From assembly GCA_050486545.1 (NCBI GenBank), contig JBJHDM010000006.1, positions 46,069-110,068 on the forward strand: a stretch of DNA of 64,000 bases. The letters are read 5' to 3'. Source of the DNA: DAOMNN01 sp050486545. GTDB taxonomy: Bacteria > Pseudomonadota > Gammaproteobacteria > Burkholderiales > Rhodocyclaceae. A model generated the notes under the pieces. It was not told where the DNA came from, did not search any database, and saw nothing but the letters and a program-made list of their open reading frames with translations. This document shows positions 34,695 through 43,720 of this stretch, in pieces. Each line of letters opens with the position of its first letter. The first letter of the stretch is position 1. A program made the position numbers and the translations under genes.

Positions 34695-35903
34695 ATGAGC
34701 AACGAAAACATCATGAAGGGCCCGGCGGGAACCGGACTGCTGATCGTCTCGGCAATCGTCCTGCTGGCCTCGTTCGCATTCGCAGTGTCCAACCTGGGCA
34801 GCCAGGGACACGCCAGCCTGAACACCAGTTCCACGCTGCCGTGGGGACAGCCGATCGCGACCTACCTGTACTTCGCGCTGGCCTCGTCGGGTCTCGGGCT
34901 GATCGCCTCGCTGCCGCTGGTGTTCGGGTTCAAGCAGTTCTACCCGATCGTCAAGCGCTGCATCTTCCTCGCCTTCGTCATCCTGATTTCCGGGATGGCG
35001 GTACTGGCGATGGAACTGGGGCATGTCTTCCGCATGCTGTGGGTCATCCCGTTCAACCTGCAGATCCAGTCGGCGATGTTCTGGATGGGCGTGTTCTACG
35101 TGGCCGATCTCGCATTCCTGTTGTGGAAGTTCCAGAAGATGGAAACCGGCGACTGGGACAGCAAGACCAGCCGCCAGGTCGGCATTGCCTCCTTCCTCGG
35201 CGTGCTGCTCGCAAGCGGCAATCTCGCGCTGATCTTCGGCATGATGAGCATGCGCCCGTTCTGGTTCGACGGCCTGCTGCCGATCTACTTCTACCTGACG
35301 GCGGTTGCAAGCGGACTGGCGGCGCTGGTCTTCTTCACCTATCTCGCACACGGCTTCAGCCGAGAGCGTATGCCGCAGCGCCTGCGCGACCTGCTGGAAG
35401 GTTCCCTGCCGAAGCTCTTTGCCGCAGTGCTTGGCGGCACGCTGCTGTTCATCGCTGTGCGCGCGATCACCGGCCTGTACAGCAACAACCCGGAGATCTA
35501 CCACGTCTGGAAGGACTACCTGTTCGCCTCGCCGGTATACCAGGCCTCACTGTGGCTCGGGCTCGTCCTGCCGTTCGTGGTGATGCTCGCGGCGTCGATG
35601 CGCACCCAGGCGGGCACGCAGTTACTCATCTCCATCCTGGTCTTCGGCGGCCTGTTCGCCGAGCGCTACTTCTTCGTCGTCGGCGGGCAGGTCGTGCCGA
35701 TGTTCAAGGGCACCTGGGAATGGAGCCTCATCGAATATGCCCCTTCGATCACCGAATGGAGCCTGACGATCATGGGTTCAGCCCTGCTTTTCACCCTGTA
35801 TGCGCTGGGAGAGAAGCGATTGAATCTGTCGGCCATGCCGCCGACGGCCTCCGAGCCGTCTGGTTCGACGACCGCCGCGCAACCGGCTGCCGCCGGAAGC
35901 TGA
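34695..35903 (+). CDS. arxC: NrfD/PsrC-family membrane subunit ArxC
   Basis: The 402-residue protein is a polytopic NrfD-type quinone-interacting subunit with about ten membrane helices, for example GLLIVSAIVLLASFAFAV and the segment MELGHVFRMLWVIPFNLQIQ with a histidine and arginine expected at the quinone site. In arsenite oxidation it would hand electrons from ArxB to the quinone pool. The start lies 14 bp after the arxB stop with GAGGAGGG upstream. The C-terminal tail is Ala/Ser/Thr-rich and probably unstructured. Confidence 0.9.
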   Translation: MSNENIMKGPAGTGLLIVSAIVLLASFAFAVSNLGSQGHASLNTSSTLPWGQPIATYLYFALASSGLGLIASLPLVFGFKQFYPIVKRCIFLAFVILISGMAVLAMELGHVFRMLWVIPFNLQIQSAMFWMGVFYVADLAFLLWKFQKMETGDWDSKTSRQVGIASFLGVLLASGNLALIFGMMSMRPFWFDGLLPIYFYLTAVASGLAALVFFTYLAHGFSRERMPQRLRDLLEGSLPKLFAAVLGGTLLFIAVRAITGLYSNNPEIYHVWKDYLFASPVYQASLWLGLVLPFVVMLAASMRTQAGTQLLISILVFGGLFAERYFFVVGGQVVPMFKGTWEWSLIEYAPSITEWSLTIMGSALLFTLYALGEKRLNLSAMPPTASEPSGSTTAAQPAAAGS

Positions 35904-35976
35904 ACCGGTCGGGATCCCGGAGTTGATGCAATACCGGCCCCGGGATCCCATTTCTTCGGACCCAGAGGATAGCGCC

Positions 35977-36885
35977 ATGACGCAAGACAATCTCCAACTG
36001 ACCCTTCGCGCGGAACTCTGCCTGTGCCTGTCGCGAGCCTTCCTGCCGCCCCTGCAGGACGACGATTTCACCGCGATGACGATGGACTTTCCCGTCGATC
36101 TCGAGGAACTGGATGCGGAGCTTCGCCGGATCGGCTCCGACCGGCTGACCCGGATCAGACGGAGCCTGGCTTCGTTCGCAGACCACTCGACGTTGCTCCG
36201 GACCTACAGCCGGCTGTTTCTCGCACCGCCCGCCCCCGCCCTGCTCAACCTGGGCCTCTACCTGGACGGCGGGCTGATGGGCAACAGTTGCAGCGAACTC
36301 GAACGCCTTTACAACGCGTACGGACTTCAACGTGACCCGGAGTTCCGCGACGGCTCGGACCATGTTTCCCTGTACTTCCAGTTCCTCGCGTGGTGCTACG
36401 CCCGGGCGCAGGACCATCTCGACGCAGGGGACGAGACACAGGCCCTGAACGTACTGCACGACGTCGGACACAGCCTCGTGCACCATGGCATTCCCGCCAT
36501 CGGGCATCTGCTCGCGCAATTGCGCAAAGCCGAATCCTCACTCGGGCTGCCCGACACGTTCGGCGAACTTGCGGAACTTGCGCGGCTCGCGCTCACCGAC
36601 GATGCCAGGACGATCGGAGCCCGATTACCCGCAACGCCGGCAGCGCAAACACAAACACCAGAACTCCCCGAAACCGCCATGGCCGGAACGCCTGCAACCG
36701 AATCGATCTTCGCCTGCAATCACTGCAAGCGCTCGTTCCTCGCCGAGCGTTCACTTGCGACCATGATCGACGTACTGGCCTCGAAGGGGCTGGACACCGC
36801 TCACATGACGGTCTGTCCGGAATGCCGTACGAAGGCAATGGGACTCACACCCCTGGAGGCACCCCGGTTCAGGAAGGCTTCATGA
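35977..36885 (+). CDS. arxD: TorD-like molybdoenzyme chaperone ArxD with zinc-ribbon tail
   Basis: The protein (302 residues from the ATG at 35977, chosen for its AGAGGA upstream) has an all-helical TorD/NarJ-type domain over about residues 1-210 (LRTYSRLFLAPPAPALLNLG, DHVSLYFQFLAWCYA). This class binds the Tat signal and guides cofactor insertion into enzymes such as ArxA. After a Pro/Thr-rich linker a second domain holds CNHCKRSF and CPEC about 40 residues apart, a zinc-ribbon arrangement not typical of TorD proteins. The stop overlaps the SlyD-like gene start as ATGA. Confidence 0.85.
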   Translation: MTQDNLQLTLRAELCLCLSRAFLPPLQDDDFTAMTMDFPVDLEELDAELRRIGSDRLTRIRRSLASFADHSTLLRTYSRLFLAPPAPALLNLGLYLDGGLMGNSCSELERLYNAYGLQRDPEFRDGSDHVSLYFQFLAWCYARAQDHLDAGDETQALNVLHDVGHSLVHHGIPAIGHLLAQLRKAESSLGLPDTFGELAELARLALTDDARTIGARLPATPAAQTQTPELPETAMAGTPATESIFACNHCKRSFLAERSLATMIDVLASKGLDTAHMTVCPECRTKAMGLTPLEAPRFRKAS

Positions 36886-37319
36886 ACATCGCCCAGGGAA
36901 TGCGTGTCGTTGCGGAGTACGTCTTTCGCGACGAACAGGGGGAGATCCTCGACAGCAGCGCAAGCAACGGCCCGCTCACGTACGTACATGGGGAGGGACG
37001 CATCCTGCGCGGCCTCGAGGTGGCGCTGGAAGGTCGTGCAGCCGGCGACCGATTCAGCGTGCACCTGCCTCCGGAAGCAGCCTTCGGTCTTCACCGGCCG
37101 GAGCTGGTCTTCGAGGCGCGGCGCGAGAATCTTCCGGCAGACGTCGTGCTTGAGCCGGGAGTCGAACTGTTCAGTGGCACCGGCGACCGGCCGGCATTCA
37201 GCCTTCGGGTGGTCCAAAGAACCGACTGCGGCGCCCTGCTCGACGGCAACCATCCGCTGGCAGGAAAGTCGCTCACCGTCGACCTCGAGATTCTCGCGGT
37301 CGACCTGCCCGGCGCTTGA
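36882..37319 (+). CDS. SlyD-like FKBP-type peptidyl-prolyl isomerase
   Basis: The 145-residue protein opens MNIAQGMRVVAEYVFRDEQG and contains PLTYVHGEGRILRGLEVALEG and a middle insert-in-flap domain, the layout of SlyD/FkpB enzymes. SlyD proteins catalyse prolyl isomerisation, chaperone folding and in E. coli help nickel delivery to hydrogenases; the His/Cys-rich tail of E. coli SlyD is missing here. The ATGA overlap with arxD ties it to the arx operon, suggesting a role in ArxA folding. It converges with the exported FKBP gene. Confidence 0.82.
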   Translation: MNIAQGMRVVAEYVFRDEQGEILDSSASNGPLTYVHGEGRILRGLEVALEGRAAGDRFSVHLPPEAAFGLHRPELVFEARRENLPADVVLEPGVELFSGTGDRPAFSLRVVQRTDCGALLDGNHPLAGKSLTVDLEILAVDLPGA

Positions 37320-37338
37320 CGCCGCCGGGCGTTCCGCG

Positions 37339-37893
37339 TCAGCCGCCCAGGCCGGGCACGGCCTGTTGCAGCGGATCGCGCTCGGCGCGTGCCGGGGGTG
37401 CGGCGATGGCAAGCAGTTCGATCTCGAAGACCAGGGTCTCCTCGGGTCCGATCGGGCCGCCCCCTTCCCTGCCGTACGCGAGGCTCGGCGGAATCACGAG
37501 GCGGACGTCGGACCCTGCGGGCAAGCCGACCAGCGCCTGCCGCCAGCCTTCGATGGTGCGTTCCACCGGAATGGTGGCGGGCTCGCCGCGGCGCCGCGAA
37601 TCCTCGAACACGCGCCCGTCCAGGTGGCGGCCCCGGTAATGGACGACGACCCAGTCGTCGAGGGTCGCCACCGCACCGTCACCGACCCGAAGGGCTTCGA
37701 TCTGCAGCCCGCCGGGCAATTCGATGACGCCGGCACGGCTCCGATTGGCCGAACGGTAGGCCTGACCTTCCTCGGCATTGAGATCGGCGAGCAGCAGGCG
37801 CGCTTCGGCCTGGCCCGGCGAGACGCCGCAGCTCCTGGCTCCGACGGCCACCACGACCAGCGCGAACAGACTGACGAGGATCGTCTTCAGCAT
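37339..37893 (-). CDS. Exported FKBP-type peptidyl-prolyl isomerase
   Basis: The 184-residue protein begins with a hydrophobic export segment (LKTILVSLFALVVVAVGA) followed by a cysteine that does not fit the lipobox well, so it may be anchored or cleaved. The C-terminal FKBP domain shows WVVVHYRGRHLDGRVFEDS, GWRQALVGLPAGSDVRLVIP and PSLAYGREG, including residues that line the prolyl pocket. It acts outside the cytoplasm. I start it at 37893; the gene follows the Sel1 protein gene by 16 bp. Confidence 0.85.
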   Translation of the reverse strand: MLKTILVSLFALVVVAVGARSCGVSPGQAEARLLLADLNAEEGQAYRSANRSRAGVIELPGGLQIEALRVGDGAVATLDDWVVVHYRGRHLDGRVFEDSRRRGEPATIPVERTIEGWRQALVGLPAGSDVRLVIPPSLAYGREGGGPIGPEETLVFEIELLAIAAPPARAERDPLQQAVPGLGG

Positions 37894-37909
37894 TGAGGAA
37901 CGCCCGTGC

Positions 37910-38779
37910 TCATCCGCGCTCGGGCTGGTCGAGCGCCCACAACAGGGTGCGCTCCATGACCGCCTTGCGCTCGGGTTCGGACAGTTCGGCCGCCAGTACG
38001 CGGTGCAGCTCGCGCCCGAGCGGATCGCTGGCGCCTGCGGCGAGTGCCGCCCAGAAGGCGGCCTCCAAGCGATCGACCGCGACCCCATCGCCCTTGAGAT
38101 GCATCAGCGCGAGCCAGCCCTGCATCTGGGCGTGACCGTCCTCGGCGGCCAGCCGCGTATAGCGCGCCGCAAGCACCGGCTCGACCGGATGCCCGCCGAT
38201 GCCCTCGACGTACAGCCGCGCGAGAAAGAACGCGGCCAAGCGCTCGCCACGGGCAAGCGCGTACTCCAGCAAGCCGCGTGCTTCGCCCACCCGCTCGACC
38301 CCAACGCCACCCAATGCATCGGCGACCAGCAACGAAGCCAGTGCGACGTTCGCGGGCAGGTAGCCGGCCTCGATCGCTTGCCCGAACCAATGCTCGGCCT
38401 GCTCCCGGTCAGGGCCGAGCGTCGTTCCCAGGTACATCCAGCCCAGCTTGAGCGCGAACTCGTGCCCGCCCGCCCGCGCCACCTCGGCATACCGGCGCGC
38501 CGCCTCGTGCGCGTTCGCTTCGACACCATGCCCGTGCTCGTACATCCATCCGAGGTAGGACTGCGCACGGATCGAACCGAGCGTCGCCGCCTGGCCAAAC
38601 GCCTCATGGGCGCCCGTCCAGTCCGGCGGATCCGCCTCGATCAGCCGCAGGGCTTCACGTTCGCTGTCCACCCACGGCGCGGGCGCGGCCGCTTCGGGTG
38701 CGCCGGCAACTGTGGCGGAAGCCGGCACCAGGGCCACCAGGCAGAACACGGCGATCCGCAAGACAAGGCGACGAATCAT
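37910..38779 (-). CDS. Secreted Sel1/TPR-like repeat protein
   Basis: The 289-residue protein has a Sec signal peptide (RRLVLRIAVFCLVALVPASATVAG) and at least five Sel1-like repeats of about 36 residues, such as AQSYLGWMYEHGHGVEANAHEAARRYAEVAR and AAFFLARLYVEGIGG. Such solenoids bind proteins, often in the envelope. No partner is evident. It lies 15 bp downstream of pstB and just upstream of the exported FKBP, where phoU is often found, so it may ride on the pst transcript. Confidence 0.8.
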   Translation of the reverse strand: MIRRLVLRIAVFCLVALVPASATVAGAPEAAAPAPWVDSEREALRLIEADPPDWTGAHEAFGQAATLGSIRAQSYLGWMYEHGHGVEANAHEAARRYAEVARAGGHEFALKLGWMYLGTTLGPDREQAEHWFGQAIEAGYLPANVALASLLVADALGGVGVERVGEARGLLEYALARGERLAAFFLARLYVEGIGGHPVEPVLAARYTRLAAEDGHAQMQGWLALMHLKGDGVAVDRLEAAFWAALAAGASDPLGRELHRVLAAELSEPERKAVMERTLLWALDQPERG

Positions 38780-38794
38780 TCCGGACCCCCTTGC

Positions 38795-39694
38795 TCAGCC
38801 GTAACGGCCGGTGATGTAGTCCTCGGTGGCCTTCTTCGAGGGGGTCACGAACAGCCGCTTGGTATCCCCGTACTCGATCAGTTCACCGAGGTACATGTAG
38901 GCAGTGAAATCCGACACCCGCGCGGCCTGTTGCATGTTATGGGTGACGATGAGGATCGTGTACTCCTGCTTCAGTTCCTCGACCAGTTCTTCGATCTTGG
39001 CGGTCGAGATCGGATCGAGCGCCGAAGTCGGCTCGTCCAGCAGCAGCACCTCGGGCTCGATCGCGATCGCGCGCGCGATGACGAGGCGCTGCTGCTGCCC
39101 CCCGGACAGGCCGAAGGCGTTGGTCTGCAGGCGATCCTTGACCTCGTCCCACAGCGCGACGCTCCGGAGCGAGCGCTCGACGACCTCGTCGAGGACGGCC
39201 TTGTCCTTGACGCCCTGCAGACGCAGGCCGTAGGCCACATTCTCGTAGATCGTCTTCGGGAACGGGTTCGGCTTCTGGAACACCATCCCGATCTTGCGCC
39301 GCAACTCGGCGGCGTCCACACCCTTCCCGTAGATATTCTCGCCATGCAGGTTGATCGAGCCCTCGATGCGGCAGGAGTCGACCAGGTCGTTCATGCGGTT
39401 GAAACAGCGCAGCAGCGTCGACTTGCCGCAACCGGACGGGCCGATGAACGCGGTGACGCGCTTGGCCGGGATCCGCATGCTGACCGATTTGAGCGCCTGG
39501 TCGTTTCCGTAGTAGAGATCCAGATCCTCGACGGTGATCGCGATCTCCTCGTCGTCGAGCGAGAGGTAGGCTCGCGTATCGTCGCTGAAGAGTCCGGCGC
39601 TCATGCTGGTCGGGGGGGTAGCCATGTTCATAGTACTGCTCCGGTCGGATTCGGGGGTTGCCGGCTGGGGGTGGGAAACGACGGCGGCGTCCAT
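38795..39694 (-). CDS. pstB: Phosphate ABC transporter ATP-binding protein
   Basis: The 299-residue ATPase powers high-affinity phosphate uptake. It has Walker A GPSGCGKST, the PstB-type Q loop VFQKPNPFPKTIYENVAYG, signature LSGGQQQRL, Walker B LLLDEPTSALD and the H-loop histidine in VTHNMQQAARV. The ATG at 39694 shares its A with the pstA TGA. About 40 N-terminal residues precede the ATPase core, more than usual; a later ATG giving MNMATPPTSM could be the true start. Confidence 0.95.
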   Translation of the reverse strand: MDAAVVSHPQPATPESDRSSTMNMATPPTSMSAGLFSDDTRAYLSLDDEEIAITVEDLDLYYGNDQALKSVSMRIPAKRVTAFIGPSGCGKSTLLRCFNRMNDLVDSCRIEGSINLHGENIYGKGVDAAELRRKIGMVFQKPNPFPKTIYENVAYGLRLQGVKDKAVLDEVVERSLRSVALWDEVKDRLQTNAFGLSGGQQQRLVIARAIAIEPEVLLLDEPTSALDPISTAKIEELVEELKQEYTILIVTHNMQQAARVSDFTAYMYLGELIEYGDTKRLFVTPSKKATEDYITGRYG

Positions 39695-41355
39695 CAGTCG
39701 CCCTCCGCGCGGTACTTCTCGCGCAGGTGGTTGCGAATCGTGATCGCGGTCAGGTTGAGTGCCACGATCAACAGCACCAGGATCAGTGCCGTCGCGTAGA
39801 CCAAGGCCTCGGCGGCCTCGGCGTGTGGGCTCTGGAAACCGACGTCGTAGATGTGGAAGCCCAGGTGCATGATCTTGCGCTCGAGATGGATGAACGGGAA
39901 ATTGCCGTCGACCGGCAGCGTCGGGGCAAGCTTGACCACGCCCACCAGCATCAGCGGTGCGACTTCGCCGGCCGCCCGGGCGATCGCAAGGATCAGTCCG
40001 GTCATCATCGCCGGCGTGGCGAGCGGCACCACCACTTTCCACAGCGTCTCGCCCTTGGTCGCACCCAGCGCCAGCGAGCCCATGCGGATCGTGGAGGGAA
40101 TGCGCGACAGGCCCTCCTCGGTCGACACGATGACCACCGGCAAGGTCAGCAGTGCGAGCGTCAGCGAGGCCCAGAACAACCCGGGCGTACCAAAGGTAGG
40201 GGCCGGCAGCGCCTCGGGATAGAAGGCCTGGTCGATCGCACCGCCCAGCACATAGACGAAGAAGCCCAGCCCGAACACGCCGAACACGATCGAGGGCACG
40301 CCGGCGAGGTTGTACACCGAAATCCGGATCGCCTTGAGCAGCGGCCCCTGCTTCGCGTACTCGCGCAGGTAGATCGCGGCGAGCACGCCGAATGGCGTGA
40401 CGATGATCGACATCACCAGGACCATCACGACGGTGCCGAAGATCGCCGGGAAGATCCCGCCCTCGGTATTCGCCTCGCGCGGGTAGCCGAAGATGAAATC
40501 GAAGAACGACTCGACGTAGAAGACCACCTTGGAGAACACCGACATGTCGTTCGGCTGCCAGGCCTTGACGATCGCGTTCAGGCCCACCGTGACCTCCTGT
40601 CCGTCGGCTACCGTGAGCACGAGCGCGTCGCGCCGGACCTCGTCGAGCAGCGTGTTCAAACGCTCCTGCAACAATGCGTACTCGGCATCGAGCACCTCGC
40701 GGCGCTGGACGAACTCGCGTTCCATCTCCGGTGTGAGCGTTCCACGCAGTTCGGCCCTTCGCCGATCCAACCGAACGCGTTCGAGCCGGAAGTTGACGTT
40801 GCCGATGTCATGGCGCTCGATGCGACGGATCTCGTCGAACAGCTTGCTGCTGCGCGCAAGCCGCTCGGCCAGCGCCGGCCACACCGCATCGCGCTCGGCG
40901 ACCACTCGCCCGTGCTCGAGCAGACGCAGCGGCTGGCCGTAGAAGTCGCCCCACTCGCGCCGCTCGAGCACGATGATGTCCTTCGGATAGGTCCACTCGC
41001 CGAGAAAATCGTCGACCAGGTACATGAAGTCGCGGCCGGTCACGTCGCGGTTGCCGAGCTTGAACAGATGCCGGGTGACCAGCCGTTGGTCCTCGGGCAG
41101 CCCCAGTCCTGCGTCGCGCAACACCTGGGCCGTCAACGTCTCGGACTTGCGCAGCTCGCCGATCACCCGCACCGGTTCGGCACCCGGTACCGCATAGGTC
41201 GTGGCGACGACGGCATGCGGCCAGAAGTGGCCGAAACCCCGTACCAGGATCAGTGCGAGCAGGCCGAACACCATGATGATGCTGATGCTCACCGCACCAC
41301 CGTTCAACCAGATCCACGGCGACCCGCTTTTCCACCATTGTTTCATCGAATCCAC
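39694..41355 (-). CDS. pstA: Phosphate ABC transporter permease PstA, extended form
   Basis: PstA forms half of the membrane channel. At 553 residues it is almost twice the size of E. coli PstA. After the first helix (ISIIMVFGLLALILVRGF) comes a soluble insert of about 230 residues with a coiled-coil-like part (LRGTLTPEMEREFVQRREVL). The permease core follows from about residue 290, with the EAA-type loop GATKGETLWKVVVPLATPAMM. Long PstA forms occur with equally long PstC in several proteobacteria. Confidence 0.93.
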   Translation of the reverse strand: MDSMKQWWKSGSPWIWLNGGAVSISIIMVFGLLALILVRGFGHFWPHAVVATTYAVPGAEPVRVIGELRKSETLTAQVLRDAGLGLPEDQRLVTRHLFKLGNRDVTGRDFMYLVDDFLGEWTYPKDIIVLERREWGDFYGQPLRLLEHGRVVAERDAVWPALAERLARSSKLFDEIRRIERHDIGNVNFRLERVRLDRRRAELRGTLTPEMEREFVQRREVLDAEYALLQERLNTLLDEVRRDALVLTVADGQEVTVGLNAIVKAWQPNDMSVFSKVVFYVESFFDFIFGYPREANTEGGIFPAIFGTVVMVLVMSIIVTPFGVLAAIYLREYAKQGPLLKAIRISVYNLAGVPSIVFGVFGLGFFVYVLGGAIDQAFYPEALPAPTFGTPGLFWASLTLALLTLPVVIVSTEEGLSRIPSTIRMGSLALGATKGETLWKVVVPLATPAMMTGLILAIARAAGEVAPLMLVGVVKLAPTLPVDGNFPFIHLERKIMHLGFHIYDVGFQSPHAEAAEALVYATALILVLLIVALNLTAITIRNHLREKYRAEGD

Positions 41356-41371
41356 CCCGGTTCGTCAGATC

Positions 41372-43669
41372 TCAGAGAGAGGCGTAGCGCTTGCGCAGGC
41401 GCTGGCGCACGACTTCGGCTGCCGTATTCAGCACGAAGGTGAAGGCCAGCAGCACGAGCGCCGACAGGAACAGCACTCGGAAGTGCGTCGACCCCACGGC
41501 GGTCTCGGGCAATTCCACCGCGATGTTGGCGGCCAGCGTGCGCATCCCCTCGAAGATGTTCCAGTTGACGATCGGGCTGTTGCCCGAGGCCATCAGCACG
41601 ATCATCGTCTCACCCACCGCGCGCCCGAAGCCGATCATCACCGCCGAGAAGATGCCGGGGCTGGCGGTCAGCAGCACCACGCCGACCACCGTCTGCCACG
41701 GGGTCGCGCCGAGAGCGAGAGAGCCCTGGGTCAGGTGCTTGGGCACGTTGAACACCGCATCCTCGGCGATCGAAAAGATCGTCGGGATCACCGCGAAGCC
41801 CATTGCCAGCCCCACGATGAGCGCATTGCGCTGGTCGTACGGAATACCGACGTCGGTCAGCCACTGGCGCATCGAGCCGCCGAAGTACATGACCTCCACC
41901 CATGGGCTGATCGTGACCGTGACCCACCCGAGCGCAACGACCACCGGGACCAGAATGGCCGCCTCCCAGCCGCCCGATACGGCATTGCGGATGCCGGCCG
42001 GCATACGGCTCCACAGATAGCCCCAGGCCACGATGCCGCAGGGAATGAGGACCAGGCCGATGATCAGGATCGGAAGGTTGTTCTCGATGTACGGGGCGAG
42101 CCAGATCCCAGCGAGAAAGCCGAGAATGACCGTCGGCAGCGCCTCCATCAGTTCGATCGACGGCTTGACGATGCGCCGCATCGGCGCCGACATGAAGTAG
42201 GCGGTATAGATCGCGCCCATGATCGCCAGCGGGGTGGCCAGCAGCATCGCGAACAGCGCCGCCTTGAGCGTACCGATCGACAGCGGCACCAGGCTCAGCT
42301 TGGACTCGAAGGCGTCGTCGGCCGACGACGACTGCCAGATGTAGGCAGGCGCATCGCGTCCCTCGTACCAGACCTTGCCCCACAGCCCGCTCATCGAGGT
42401 CTGCGGGTGCGGGTTGTCGATCGCGAGTACCCGCAGCGAATCGGCACTGACGGTCTCGACCACGGCCATGCGGTTTATCGGCGAGATCGCAATGCGCGAG
42501 ATCGCGGTATCGGCCAGCTGCAGGAACTTCAGCGTGACACTTGACGTCGCGTAGTGCAGTCCGACCGTGCCGCCCGCGTCCCCGGCGATGAATCCCTTGC
42601 GCGTATGCTCGGGTTCGATGAACGTGATCGCCGCATCGTGCGGGCGGAACCCGCGGATGCGCGTCAGGTGCGAACGCCCGCTCGCATCGTCGCGCACGAG
42701 CATCCACTGCGTGAGCGAACCGTCCGAGCCGCCGACGATCAGCGAGCGCGTCCCAACGAGGAACTCCGCAACCGTCACCGCGACACCCGGCCCGACCAGC
42801 TCGACCTGCTCGACCAGCACCGGATTGTTCCGGTCGACGACGTCGAATTGATGGAGCGTACCGCCCTCGTCGATCGCGAAGAGGTTGCGCAGCGACTCGT
42901 TGACCAGCAACTGACGGACCGGTCGGCCGAGATTCGGCAGATCGAAGTCCTGGCGGCGGACCTGGACGGTGCCCATGAGCATGTTCGTCGAGGTGCTGAA
43001 CAAGGCCATTGCAATGTCGCCGTCGCGCGTGCCGGCCGCCACCACGTAGCCGCCCCGGCCATCGACGACTTCCAGCGCCGAATACTGCGCACCGGTCGCG
43101 CCGGCAATGCTGATCGGCGCCTCGCCGAGCGGATAGGCCAGACGGGGGGTGATCACCCGGGTACCACCCGGATAGCTCAGATCGTACTCGACCCGCAGGG
43201 GGAGAATCGAGCCATCACTGAACCCGAACACGAACAGGCTCTTGCGACTCTCCGAACGGCCGAAGCTGGTCACCGTCGCACCCTCGGGCATGGGCACGGC
43301 CTCGCGCTTGAGGATGCGTCCGTCGCGTGTATCGAAGAAGGTAATGGTTCCCGACGCCGAAAAACGCCCGCCAATCTCCTCGAAGCGATCCAGCGTCAGG
43401 TGCAGCGTCGCCGCGCTGTCCTCGTCGGCAGGCACCGCGTACTCGGTGCTCTGCTCCATGCGCACGGGCTTGAGCAACGGCAGCGTCTCATAAAACAAGT
43501 ACAGGAAGATCAACGCCAGCGCGATGATGACCCCGATCCCGCCGGTCCCGACGCCATAGCTCGAAATGCCGTCATGAATACGACGCGTCCGGCGCAGCTT
43601 CTCCCGCTGCACCGGGTTCGGCAGCAAGGACTCTCGGGTGGGCGGGTGATCCGGAAAGATCGCTGACAT
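41372..43669 (-). CDS. pstC: Phosphate ABC transporter permease PstC, extended form
   Basis: The 765-residue protein is more than double the usual PstC length. After one helix (IGVIIALALIFLYLFYETL) lies an extracytoplasmic domain of about 380 residues with repeated beta-strand motifs (GGRGGYVVAAGTRDGDIAMAL, EFLVGTRSLIVGGSDGSLTQ) resembling a propeller. The permease core starts near residue 465, with the loop GATPWQTVVGVVLLTASPGIF. With the long PstA it probably forms an enlarged external part that meets PstS. Confidence 0.92.
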   Translation of the reverse strand: MSAIFPDHPPTRESLLPNPVQREKLRRTRRIHDGISSYGVGTGGIGVIIALALIFLYLFYETLPLLKPVRMEQSTEYAVPADEDSAATLHLTLDRFEEIGGRFSASGTITFFDTRDGRILKREAVPMPEGATVTSFGRSESRKSLFVFGFSDGSILPLRVEYDLSYPGGTRVITPRLAYPLGEAPISIAGATGAQYSALEVVDGRGGYVVAAGTRDGDIAMALFSTSTNMLMGTVQVRRQDFDLPNLGRPVRQLLVNESLRNLFAIDEGGTLHQFDVVDRNNPVLVEQVELVGPGVAVTVAEFLVGTRSLIVGGSDGSLTQWMLVRDDASGRSHLTRIRGFRPHDAAITFIEPEHTRKGFIAGDAGGTVGLHYATSSVTLKFLQLADTAISRIAISPINRMAVVETVSADSLRVLAIDNPHPQTSMSGLWGKVWYEGRDAPAYIWQSSSADDAFESKLSLVPLSIGTLKAALFAMLLATPLAIMGAIYTAYFMSAPMRRIVKPSIELMEALPTVILGFLAGIWLAPYIENNLPILIIGLVLIPCGIVAWGYLWSRMPAGIRNAVSGGWEAAILVPVVVALGWVTVTISPWVEVMYFGGSMRQWLTDVGIPYDQRNALIVGLAMGFAVIPTIFSIAEDAVFNVPKHLTQGSLALGATPWQTVVGVVLLTASPGIFSAVMIGFGRAVGETMIVLMASGNSPIVNWNIFEGMRTLAANIAVELPETAVGSTHFRVLFLSALVLLAFTFVLNTAAEVVRQRLRKRYASL

Positions 43670-43720
43670 CCTGGGCTACTCCTGTTTTCGGACCGTTTCA
43701 AGCAGCGGGGCAGAAACCGG

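Noticed and set aside
37314..37345. TGACGC...GCGTCA inverted repeat at the convergent slyD-like/FKBP junction as a terminator
   Set aside because: The arms are only six bases, span both stop codons and no U-run follows in either direction.
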